The position numbers and the translations under genes were made by a program. From Pseudomonadota bacterium (GTDB taxonomy: Bacteria > Myxococcota_A > Polyangia > Fen-1088): DNA of 6,467 nucleotides. The notes beneath the pieces were generated by a model that saw only the letters and a list, made by a program, of their open reading frames with translations, searched no databases and had not been told where the DNA came from. The stretch lies in assembly GCA_023438785.1 (NCBI GenBank), contig JAEXQJ010000245.1, positions 1 to 6,467 on the forward strand, in the 5' to 3' direction. This document shows, piece after piece, positions 1 to 6,254 of this stretch. Each line of letters opens with the position of its first letter. Within the stretch, counting starts at the first letter, position 1.

Positions 1-39
1 CTTCCGTTCCCCGGACCATTCGTGCTTTGTTCGCCGATG

Positions 40-45
40 AAAGGA
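40..45 (+). promoter_or_regulatory. Ribosome binding site of the GH74 gene
   Basis: AAAGGA lies 5 bases before the ATG at 51. It decides the start: an in-frame ATG at 27 would add eight charged residues in front of the signal peptide and place this site inside the gene. The 50 bases upstream are too few to judge a promoter. Confidence 0.7.
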
Positions 46-50
46 TCCGC

Positions 51-2300
51 ATGACCCCACTTCGCTCTGCCCTGTGCATCCTGACGCTCTCCGCGGCCCC
101 CGCGCTTGCCGCGGATGCGCCAGCCTCGGTGCCCTACACCTGGAAGAGCGTCCAAATCGTGGGCGGCGGCTTCGTGGACGGATTCGTGTTCCACCCCACG
201 GCCAAGGACGTCGTGTACGCGCGCACGGACATGGGCGGCGCCTACCGTCGCAGTGCGAAGACCCACAAGTGGGAACCCATGCTCGACTGGATGCCCTACG
301 CGGACCTCAATCTAATGGGGGTGGAGAGCATCGCCGTGGACCCCTCGGATGCGAAGAAGGTCTATCTGGCCTGCGGCACGTACACGGCCCCCGAGGTCCC
401 CGATGGCGCCATCCTGCGTTCATCGGACCAGGGCCACACCTTCCTGCGCACGAATGTGCCCATCAAGTTCGGCGGCAACGAGGCGGGGCGCGGCAACGGC
501 GAGCGCATGGCCGTGGACCCCAACGATGGCCGCATCCTCTTCCTGGGCACGCGCTACGCGGGCCTTTGGAAGAGCAACGATGGCGCGGTGACCTGGTCAA
601 AGGTGGAGAGCTTCCCCAAGGACGTGCTGCAGTTGTCGGCCGAAGAGGCCAAGCTGCCCAAGTGGAGGGGAGGCGGCCGCAGCTCCATCGTGTTCGTGGT
701 CTTCGACCCGACGAGCGGCAGCAAGGGCAAGGCGAGCCAGACACTGTTCGCCGGCGTGGCGGTCATGGGCAAGCCAGGCGTCTACCGCAGCGACGACGGC
801 GGCAACACCTGGAGGGTCATCCCCGGTCAGCCCACCGCCTATCGCCCCAATCACGGGGTGCTGGGCTCGGATGGCCACCTCTTCATCAGCTACGGCACCG
901 ACCCCGGCCCCATGCCCATGGATGACGGCGGCATCTGGAAGCTGGACACGCGCGCGGGCACGTGGACCGACATCACGCCGGACAAGCCCAACCCGGAACG
1001 CAAGTTCGGCTACGCCGCCGTCGCCGTGGACGCCCACAACCCCAGGGCCCTCGTCGCCACGCCCTTCCACTACCCCGGCGGTGAGGAATTCTTCCGCAGC
1101 ACCGACGGCGGCATCACCTGGCGCCCCGTGTTCGATAGCGGCGCCATCTTCGACTACAAGCTGGCGCCCTACACCAAGGACACCGAGCTGCACTGGATGT
1201 TCGACGTGGAGATCGATCCAGCCAATCCGAACCATGCCCTATTCACCACCGGCTACGGGGGCTGGGAGACCTTCGATCTAGGCAACGCGGACAAGGGCAA
1301 GCCCACCCACTGGCAGGTCATGAGCCCGGGCATCGAGGAGACGGTGGCGCTCTCTCTTTACAGCCCCACCAAGGGCGCGCAGCTCATCACCGGCGTGGGC
1401 GACTACTCGGGGTTCGTGCACTGGGATCTGGACCGACCCGCCAGCGGCAACCCCAAGGTTCCTTTCCTCAGCCACACGCAAAGCGTGACCGGTGGCGATC
1501 TCAAGCCCGAGGTGATCGTGCGCATGGGCCAGGGCCGCAAGGGCAAGAACCTCGGCTATTCACTGGACGGCGGCAAGACCTGGGACCAGCCGTCGTCGGT
1601 TCCCGATCTCAAGGCCACCGAGGGCGCGGTGGCCGTGTCGGCGGATGGCGCCACCTGGGTGTGGTCGCCACGGGGCAACGTCCCCTTCGTCACCACCGAC
1701 AAGGGCACCACGTGGACCGCGTGCGCCGGCGTGCCCAAGGACGTGCGCGTGGTCGCGGATCGCGTGAACCCCAGGCGCTTCTACGGAATGCAGCTCTTCG
1801 AGGGCAAGCTGTTCGAGAGCACGGATGGCGCGGCCCACTTCACCGAGCGCCCGCTGGTGTTGCCCGGCGGCCTGCCCAGCCGCGGTACCAGCGGCCAGGA
1901 CAACCGCACCGATCGCGGTGACGATCGCGGCGGTCAGGATCGCCTGTACGCCACGCCCGGCCGCGAGGGCGACATCTGGCTCGCCGCTCACGACGGCCTC
2001 TACCATTCCGCCGGCAAGGATTTCGAGCGCCTCCCGGCCGTCGAGCAGTTGCACGCCTTCGGCTTCGGCAAGCCCGCCCCGCGCGCGTCCCTGGCCACCC
2101 TGTACATGGTCGGCACCGTGCAGGGCCAACGCGGCATCTTCCGCTCCACCGACGCCGGCGCCACCTGGCTGCGCATCAACGACGACCAACACCAATGGGG
2201 CCTGGTCCTGCAAATCAGCGGCGACCCCAAGAAGTTCGGGCGCGTGTACGTGGGCACGCACGGGCGCGGGACGTTCTACGGCGATGCGAAGGCCAGGTAG
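51..2300 (+). CDS. Secreted GH74-family xyloglucanase-type glycoside hydrolase
   Basis: This 749-residue protein should cleave beta-1,4-glucan backbones, most likely xyloglucan, outside the cytoplasm by the inverting mechanism of family GH74. Seen: a signal peptide (residues 1-20, hydrophobic core ending in ALA, likely cut after A20), then a full-length catalytic region of the family's usual size. The catalytic aspartates are visible: D60 in RTDMGGAYR and D451 in GDYSGF, matching the general base and acid of characterised GH74 enzymes. Eight Asp-box (BNR-like) motifs of the form S-x-D-x-G-x-T-W occur near residues 123, 174, 246, 349, 503, 548, 589 and 698, as expected of two seven-bladed beta-propellers. 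The C-terminal INDDQHQWG and GRVYVGTHGRGTFYGD segments are typical of the family. There is no carbohydrate-binding module or sorting tail. Residues 611-631 form a D/R/G-rich insertion. Endo- versus reducing-end exo-specificity cannot be decided by eye. The gene appears monocistronic. Family assignment is firm; substrate is inferred. Confidence 0.93.
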   Translation: MTPLRSALCILTLSAAPALAADAPASVPYTWKSVQIVGGGFVDGFVFHPTAKDVVYARTDMGGAYRRSAKTHKWEPMLDWMPYADLNLMGVESIAVDPSDAKKVYLACGTYTAPEVPDGAILRSSDQGHTFLRTNVPIKFGGNEAGRGNGERMAVDPNDGRILFLGTRYAGLWKSNDGAVTWSKVESFPKDVLQLSAEEAKLPKWRGGGRSSIVFVVFDPTSGSKGKASQTLFAGVAVMGKPGVYRSDDGGNTWRVIPGQPTAYRPNHGVLGSDGHLFISYGTDPGPMPMDDGGIWKLDTRAGTWTDITPDKPNPERKFGYAAVAVDAHNPRALVATPFHYPGGEEFFRSTDGGITWRPVFDSGAIFDYKLAPYTKDTELHWMFDVEIDPANPNHALFTTGYGGWETFDLGNADKGKPTHWQVMSPGIEETVALSLYSPTKGAQLITGVGDYSGFVHWDLDRPASGNPKVPFLSHTQSVTGGDLKPEVIVRMGQGRKGKNLGYSLDGGKTWDQPSSVPDLKATEGAVAVSADGATWVWSPRGNVPFVTTDKGTTWTACAGVPKDVRVVADRVNPRRFYGMQLFEGKLFESTDGAAHFTERPLVLPGGLPSRGTSGQDNRTDRGDDRGGQDRLYATPGREGDIWLAAHDGLYHSAGKDFERLPAVEQLHAFGFGKPAPRASLATLYMVGTVQGQRGIFRSTDAGATWLRINDDQHQWGLVLQISGDPKKFGRVYVGTHGRGTFYGDAKAR
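1881..1944 (+). repeat. Short imperfect repeats encoding a D/R/G-rich loop
   Basis: Inside the GH74 gene, GATCGCGG occurs at 1911 and 1923 and GATCGCC at 1938. They fall in a stretch encoding a hydrophilic segment (residues 611-631) rich in Asp, Arg, Gly and Gln. It interrupts the second propeller between VLPGGLPS and LYATPGREGDIW, so it is most likely a surface loop that grew by small duplications. Confidence 0.5.
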
Positions 2301-2434
2301 TCCTCCGCAGTCGGTCGGCGCCCTGCCTTCTCGGCAGCTCTCGCGTGCCCTCTGACGGACGGCGACGTGCCTCGTCCGCATCGGCTGGTCACACTGGATG
2401 AGGAGGGTCGTGCGGTTGCCGACGCACATTCTGC

Positions 2435-2442
2435 AGAAAGGA
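2435..2442 (+). promoter_or_regulatory. Probable ribosome binding site of the SDR gene
   Basis: AGAAAGGA stands 13 bases before the ATG at 2456, which is rather far. No better site lies closer, and the coding frame with its nucleotide-binding motif begins directly after this ATG, so the start is kept. Confidence 0.4.
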
Positions 2443-2455
2443 CCGGCTCGCTCTC

Positions 2456-3436
2456 ATGCAGGGTGAGCGAAGGGCCTTGGTGACCGGAGCGACCGGCTTC
2501 ATCGGCCGGGCGCTCGTGCCCGCCTTGCGAGCCCGCGGCTGGAGCGTCGTGGCGGCCAGCCGCCATCCCGTGGCCCGGACGAGTGCCGGCGTCGACTGGA
2601 AGACCTGCGATCTCCTCCAGGCCGAGTCTCTCGCTCCGGCGCTGGAAGGAGTGAAGGCTGCTTACTACCTGGTCCACAGCATGGGCCAAGGGCACGCCAG
2701 CTTCCGAGAGGTCGAGCTTCGTGCAGCCCAGAACTTCGCCGCAGCAGCGGCGAAGGCCGGCCTTGAGCGAATCATCTACCTGGGCGGGCCCGCGCCGCGG
2801 GGGCTGCCCTCGGAGCACCTCAGCAGCCGGCTGCGTGTGGGCGAGATTCTGCGCTCGGGCTCCGTGCCGGCGCTGGAGCTGCGCGCGTCGATGGTGATCG
2901 GCAGCGGCGGCGCCTCTTGGCAAATCGTACGCGACTTGACCCTGCGACTGCCGTTCATGGTCTTGCCCCGCTGGTTGCGCTCGCGCACGAGACCCGTGGC
3001 TCTCGACGACGTGGTCGTTGCGCTGGTCGCCGCGGCGGATCTGCCGCTCCAAGGCAGCGCCTGGTTCGACCTGCCCGGGCCGGAGACCTTGACGGGTCGC
3101 CAGATCCTCGAACGGATTGCCGCAATACGGGGACGCCGCCTCGTGGCGCTGGACTTGCCTTTTTTGACCCCGCAGTTGTCCGCGCTCTGGTTGAGGTTCG
3201 TCACGCGCACCGATTTGTCTTTGGCGCGCGAGCTCGTGGGAGGGCTCACCCAGGACCTGCTCCCTCGAGATGAGCGCTACTGGCAGCTCATCGGCCACAC
3301 GCGGCTCCAATCCTTCGACGAGGCGGCGCGACGGGCCTTGGCAACGGAAGCTCATGGCGACGGCGCCGGGGCGCTCCTCGTCTCGCTCGAGGAGTGGCTC
3401 GTCAGCCAGATGGCGAGGCACCAGCGGAACGCCTGA
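2456..3436 (+). CDS. Atypical SDR, YbjT-like NAD(P)-binding protein
   Basis: A 326-residue cytosolic Rossmann-fold protein. The dinucleotide-binding loop GATGFIG sits at residues 11-17, right after the first beta strand (RALVT). YYLVHSMG (70-77) and RIIYLGG mark the atypical SDR group related to YbjT and NDUFA9-like proteins. The classical YxxxK catalytic pair is not visible, so it may be a binding or sensor protein or an isomerase/reductase of unknown substrate. The C-terminal half (ELRASMVIGSG, then RPVALDDVV and the LLPRDERYW and FDEAARRAL segments) fits the same group. Many relatives, as I recall, continue into a DUF2867 domain of about 150 residues; here the protein stops after residue 326 and a membrane protein gene follows. 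TTG leucine codons look commoner here than in the GH74 gene upstream. Substrate unknown; fold assignment is secure. Confidence 0.85.
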   Translation: MQGERRALVTGATGFIGRALVPALRARGWSVVAASRHPVARTSAGVDWKTCDLLQAESLAPALEGVKAAYYLVHSMGQGHASFREVELRAAQNFAAAAAKAGLERIIYLGGPAPRGLPSEHLSSRLRVGEILRSGSVPALELRASMVIGSGGASWQIVRDLTLRLPFMVLPRWLRSRTRPVALDDVVVALVAAADLPLQGSAWFDLPGPETLTGRQILERIAAIRGRRLVALDLPFLTPQLSALWLRFVTRTDLSLARELVGGLTQDLLPRDERYWQLIGHTRLQSFDEAARRALATEAHGDGAGALLVSLEEWLVSQMARHQRNA

Positions 3437-4100
3437 GGTCGACACGGCGATCTTCAAGCTCACGGCCTTGGCCCATTGGCGAGAGTTGGCGCTGCTCGCC
3501 GCCGGAGTCGCCGCGTGGATGCTGAGCTTCGCCGTGCTGGCTCGATTCGATACCTGGGTGCCGTTCGCCATCACGGGCCCTGCCCTGACTGGCGTTGCTC
3601 TGCTCACGCGGGTGATCCCGGCGAGGCTGCTCGCACCTTCGTTCGCGACCGTCAGCTCCGGGCTCGGGGTGGGCCTCGTGATGCTCGGCTTGACCCACGT
3701 TGCCTACGCTGTGGTTGCCCCGCTCGTGCCGGGTGCTCGCGCCGGGACCGCCTCGCTGGTGGCCCTCGTCAACGTCGGCGGCTTCTCGCCCATGGCGCGT
3801 GCCGGGCTCGTCGTCGTCATCGCCACGTGCGAGGAGGTGATCTTCCGAGGTCCCCTCCCCCTGAACACGCGCGCCAGCGGCCCTTCCCGTTGGGGCCTCG
3901 TGGCCCAGGCCACCGCCTTCTCGGCGGTCTACGCCGCGGCCTGCTTCCCACTTGGCAGCCTGCTGCTCCTGCTGGTTGCCTTTCTTTGCGGCCTCGCTTG
4001 GTCAGCCCTGCGCATAGCTTCCCGCTCGCTGGCGGCGCCCATCATCGCGCACGTCGTGTGGGATCTCGGCGTGCTGGTCGTGTGGCCGCTTCCAGTCTGA
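3354..4100 (+). CDS. CPBP-family (Rce1-like) membrane protein, putative protease
   Basis: A 248-residue polytopic inner-membrane protein when read from the ATG at 3354. About seven hydrophobic segments begin at LALLAAGVAAWMLSF. Motif 1 of the CPBP/ABI intramembrane protease family is intact (E160-E161-V-I-F-R165-G) and the last motif is H233-V-V-W-D237. The second motif, normally F-x-x-x-H, reads F189-S-A-V-Y193, so a residue expected to take part in the active site is Tyr; the protein may be inactive or of a divergent subgroup. Family members process prenylated or bacteriocin-type substrates, or act as scaffolds. The start is uncertain: the ATG at 3354 overlaps the SDR gene by 83 bases with only GGAAG, 3 bases upstream, as a binding site; its first 30 residues are Ser/Arg-rich and look like out-of-frame SDR sequence. 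A TTG at 3468 (210 residues) would start just before the first membrane segment. Tight coupling to the SDR gene suggests one operon. Confidence 0.75.
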   Translation: MATAPGRSSSRSRSGSSARWRGTSGTPEVDTAIFKLTALAHWRELALLAAGVAAWMLSFAVLARFDTWVPFAITGPALTGVALLTRVIPARLLAPSFATVSSGLGVGLVMLGLTHVAYAVVAPLVPGARAGTASLVALVNVGGFSPMARAGLVVVIATCEEVIFRGPLPLNTRASGPSRWGLVAQATAFSAVYAAACFPLGSLLLLLVAFLCGLAWSALRIASRSLAAPIIAHVVWDLGVLVVWPLPV

Positions 4101-4131
4101 GGCGGGCGGGTCTCGGATCTCGCGGCTCGGC

Positions 4132-5172
4132 TCACACGTGGTTACGCAGCATCAACTCCGCCGGATACGGGGACAGGTAGACCTGCCGGGCCAAATAGGC
4201 GACCTCGTACTTGCGCACGTAGTGCTTGATGAGGGTGAGCGGCACGATGAGCGGGACCAGCGAGGCGCGATAGGCCTCGATCGTCTCGAGCAACTCGGCC
4301 TTCTCGTCAGGGGAGAGCTGCTTTTTGAAGAACCCGACCATGTGCTGGAGCACGTCGGTCACCTTCTTCACCGTGGCGGGCTGCGAGAGGATGGCGACGA
4401 AGCCCGTCTCGTAGGCCGCGAACAACTCTTCGGTCCCGTGGTCCTTGGCCGCCGCCACGAGCCGCCCGAGCTCCTGATAGCGGGCGCGGCCGTGCGCCAG
4501 CAAGAGGTACTTGTGATCGGCGTGGAACTCGACCAATCGTCCACGGCGCCGCCCACCCGCGACGAGATCGAGCCATCGCCGCCGGCAGAAGACGCGCTCG
4601 ATGAACGACTCGCGCAAGCGGGCATCCCGCAGTCGCCCCTCCTCCTCCACGGGCACGTTGGGGAAACGCGCCATGAATGCCGCGGTGAAGAGCCCCGCGC
4701 CGACCCGTTCCGCCTGCCCGGCGGCATCGTAGACCTTCACGCGCGCCATCCCTGAGCTCGGCGAGTCCTTCTTGCAGACGTAGCCACAGAGCTCGATGCG
4801 CTCCAGCTCCTTCAGTTTTCGCGCGATGAAGCTTTGCATCTGCTCCGTCACGTCGGCGCCCGTGCGGCTGACCAGACGGGGCGACCGCGCATCGCCGACC
4901 AGGTGCATGGACGGCCGCGGGGTCGGCAAGCCGCAGTCGACCTCCGGGCAAACGCGCACCCACTCGACAAAGCGGCCGAGCGTCTCCACCAGGAAAGCGT
5001 CGTACTTGTGCTGCCCGTCGTAGCGAACCAGGTCCCCAAGGAGGCAAGCGCTAACCAGGAGCCGCGTCTTGGGCCTGCCCTCGCCGCCGCCGACACGCGC
5101 GCCGGACGCCACCACGCTCTCGTCGGAATCGCTCCCCTCGGGAAGCAACAGGCTGCGTGTGGCTCGCGCCAT
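4132..5172 (-). CDS. DUF523-DUF1722 fusion protein (TudS-like plus YbgA-like)
   Basis: A 346-residue cytosolic protein. After a variable leader of about 36 residues comes DUF523 (about 37-180): RLLVSACLLGDLVRYDG with C43, CPEVDCGLPTPRPSMHL with C75 and C80, then CGYVCKKDSPSSGM. DUF1722 follows (about 212-346): FHADHKYLLLAHG, QHMVGFFKKQLS, LTLIKHYVRKY and a terminal YLSPYPAELMLRN. A DUF523 member, TudS, is a [4Fe-4S] thiouracil desulfidase whose cluster is held by three conserved cysteines, one in SPSC; here that position is S140, while C80, C129 and C133 are nearby alternatives. DUF1722 alone is E. coli YbgA, of unknown function and often near photolyase genes. The ATG at 5172 is preferred because GAGGCGAG precedes it; the open frame upstream to 5727 is low-complexity and covers another gene. 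It converges on the CPBP gene with a 31-base gap in which no clear terminator stem is seen. Biochemical role not established. Confidence 0.88.
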   Translation of the reverse strand: MARATRSLLLPEGSDSDESVVASGARVGGGEGRPKTRLLVSACLLGDLVRYDGQHKYDAFLVETLGRFVEWVRVCPEVDCGLPTPRPSMHLVGDARSPRLVSRTGADVTEQMQSFIARKLKELERIELCGYVCKKDSPSSGMARVKVYDAAGQAERVGAGLFTAAFMARFPNVPVEEEGRLRDARLRESFIERVFCRRRWLDLVAGGRRRGRLVEFHADHKYLLLAHGRARYQELGRLVAAAKDHGTEELFAAYETGFVAILSQPATVKKVTDVLQHMVGFFKKQLSPDEKAELLETIEAYRASLVPLIVPLTLIKHYVRKYEVAYLARQVYLSPYPAELMLRNHV

Positions 5173-5233
5173 GATCGACTCGCCTCGGACCCCTAAGAGT
5201 GGGATGAGGCTGCGGAGACCGGAGTTCCACCCG

Positions 5234-5270
5234 CGCCCGGGCGGTCGCCAGCCCCATGGGGCCAGGCGGT
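5234..5270. promoter_or_regulatory. Two palindromes between genes 4 and 5
   Basis: CGCCCGGGCG (5234-5243) and GCCCCATGGGGC (5251-5262) are perfect palindromes. The second is flanked by partly complementary arms (about 5244-5249 and 5265-5270), so a transcript could form a hairpin with loop CATG. They lie 60-100 bases before the start of the DUF523-DUF1722 gene and could be an operator or leader structure for it. High GC makes short palindromes common, so this is only a candidate. Confidence 0.3.
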
Positions 5271-5306
5271 GACGTCTTCGCCGGATGGGGCCACGGCGCC
5301 ACGGCC

Positions 5307-5337
5307 CACCGGACCGAGCAAGGGGCCCGGTCCGGTG
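5307..5337 (-). terminator. Hairpin after the unknown gene, candidate terminator
   Basis: A perfect 10-base stem (CACCGGACCG at 5307-5316 and CGGTCCGGTG at 5328-5337) with an 11-base loop sits 11 bases past the stop codon of the minus-strand gene ending at 5349. No T-run follows on the minus strand, so it is not a canonical intrinsic terminator, but placement and stem strength support transcript ending or 3'-end protection. Confidence 0.5.
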
Positions 5338-5348
5338 CAGCCTGACGC

Positions 5349-6044
5349 TTACGCGGCGGTCGTCGCCGAGGCGGCTGCGGGTTGCCCCTCCGAATCGTCC
5401 TTGGCGCGCGAGGCGCGGCGGAAGAAACGGGTGGGCCAATCGAGGGGCAGGCCGGCGTCGGCGGCCTTGCGGGCCAGGTCGCCATAGAGGGCGCCACGGG
5501 CCATGTTGACCTCTTCGATGATGGAGGTGATGGAGCGCACCCGATGATCGCTGCGCGTGCTCGCGGCCTTGCGCCGTTGCTCCAGCGCGGCCTCGCCTTG
5601 CGCGATCAGCTTGGCCAAGCTGACGCCCAGATCCTTGAGCGCCGGTTCGGGCTCGCCGGCCAGTGACTCGACCCAGCCGCGCACGCGCGAGATCTCGCTT
5701 TCCAGGCCCAGGCGAACGAACGTCCACGGCGCCGCGGAGAAGTAGCGCCTGTAGCGCGGCGATTCGGCGTTGCCACGCAGCACGTCCCGCAGCGCCCGGT
5801 CCAATCCGCGAATCCAGTCATCCAACTGGTCATCGGCCGCGGCCACCGCGGCCTGCGCCGTCACCTCGGCCCGGCTGGCCGCGATCTGCCCCGAGCGCAC
5901 CTGATCCACCTGGGCCATCAGCTCTGTCATGGACGCCGCGAGATCCTTCACCAGCTCGTCGCTCTTGAGCCGCGACTCCGTGAACAGCAGCTCATCAGCG
6001 ATGGAATCCAGCGACTCGCTATCACGCAATGTACGAACAATCAT
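5349..6044 (-). CDS. Uncharacterised helix-rich soluble protein
   Basis: I do not recognise this 231-residue protein. It has no signal peptide, no membrane segment and no cysteine. Residues 1-95 read as long amphipathic helices (LDSIADELLFTESRLK, then LVKDLAASMTELMAQVDQVR) with an Ala-rich stretch at 55-70, suggesting a helical bundle or coiled coil. A central segment with aromatic and basic residues (SPRYRRYFSAAPWTFVRLG, 95-113) and a short L-P-L-D-W-P-T-R-F-F-R-R block (199-210) look like conserved points. The last 20 residues are a disordered Ala/Thr/Ser tail. The start is clear: ATG at 6044 preceded by CCTCCT on the plus strand (AGGAGG in the transcript) at 5-base spacing; a longer reading from 6077 would run over that site. 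It is well separated from gene 4 and followed by a hairpin, so it is probably transcribed alone. The strong binding site suggests efficient translation. Role unknown. Confidence 0.72.
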   Translation of the reverse strand: MIVRTLRDSESLDSIADELLFTESRLKSDELVKDLAASMTELMAQVDQVRSGQIAASRAEVTAQAAVAAADDQLDDWIRGLDRALRDVLRGNAESPRYRRYFSAAPWTFVRLGLESEISRVRGWVESLAGEPEPALKDLGVSLAKLIAQGEAALEQRRKAASTRSDHRVRSITSIIEEVNMARGALYGDLARKAADAGLPLDWPTRFFRRASRAKDDSEGQPAAASATTAA

Positions 6045-6049
6045 CACAA

Positions 6050-6055
6050 CCTCCT
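6050..6055 (-). promoter_or_regulatory. Strong ribosome binding site of the unknown gene
   Basis: AGGAGG on the minus strand, 5 bases before the ATG at 6044. It is the best ribosome binding site in the window and fixes the start of the 231-residue protein. Confidence 0.85.
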
Positions 6056-6112
6056 GTGCAGTGGGGACCAACGGCACGGGCTGCGACTACCCCCTACCCG
6101 TACCCACCACGC

Positions 6113-6142
6113 ACCATCCCGCAAGCCGCCCAACCGCGTCAA
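6113..6142 (-). promoter_or_regulatory. Weak promoter-like pair upstream of the unknown gene
   Basis: On the minus strand TTGACG (6142 to 6137) is followed after 18 bases by GATGGT (6118 to 6113), a good -35 but a poor -10 hexamer. It lies at one edge of repeat copy A; the equivalent place in copy B reads CTGACG. The position, about 70 bases before the start codon, is sensible, but the match is weak. Confidence 0.2.
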
Positions 6143-6207
6143 GCGAAACGCCGCAAGAGGCCAGAACCCGTTTGGACGTTCCGGGAAAGCCTGTAGCGGT
6201 GACCGCA
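6128..6207. repeat. Diverged direct repeat, copy A
   Basis: This 80-base element recurs at 6255-6334. A hand alignment gives about 59 identical positions in about 83 columns, with colinear exact blocks TTCCGGGAA (6179-6187) and GACCGCA (6201-6207). It contains two short palindromes: TTCC-G-GGAA and GCGGT-G-ACCGC (6196-6206). It lies between 84 and 163 bases before the start of the unknown minus-strand gene. It may be a regulatory element, a structured leader RNA, or part of a dispersed repeat family. Confidence 0.6.
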
Positions 6208-6254
6208 GCAGGGGCGGCCGGGGACGGGGCGCCAGGCAATGCCCGTCGCGGCCC

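Noticed and set aside
2323..2378. Small stems after the GH74 stop (CTGCC/GGCAG and CGGACG/CGTCCG)
   Set aside because: Stems of 5-6 pairs without a T-run are expected by chance at this GC content; not enough to call a terminator.
1560..2429. Minus-strand open frame of 289 residues opposite the GH74 gene
   Set aside because: Antisense to conserved GH74 C-terminal sequence; composition is artefactual (Ala/Gly/Val/His).
2276..3607. Long minus-strand open frame of 443 residues opposite the SDR gene
   Set aside because: It is antisense to a clear Rossmann-fold gene; the product has no recognisable motif and is typical of a GC-driven shadow frame.
4101..4131. Bidirectional terminator between the convergent genes 3 and 4
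   Set aside because: No stem longer than a few pairs and no T- or A-run in the 31-base gap.
5195..5230. GGAAC box on the minus strand upstream of gene 4, as in ECF-sigma promoters
   Set aside because: The expected second box at 16-17 bases is not convincing, so an ECF promoter cannot be claimed.
5173..5727. Upstream extension of the DUF523-DUF1722 frame by 185 residues
   Set aside because: The extension is Arg/Gly-rich low complexity, overlaps the well-supported gene at 5349-6044 in another frame on the same strand, and a suitable start with a binding site exists at 5172.
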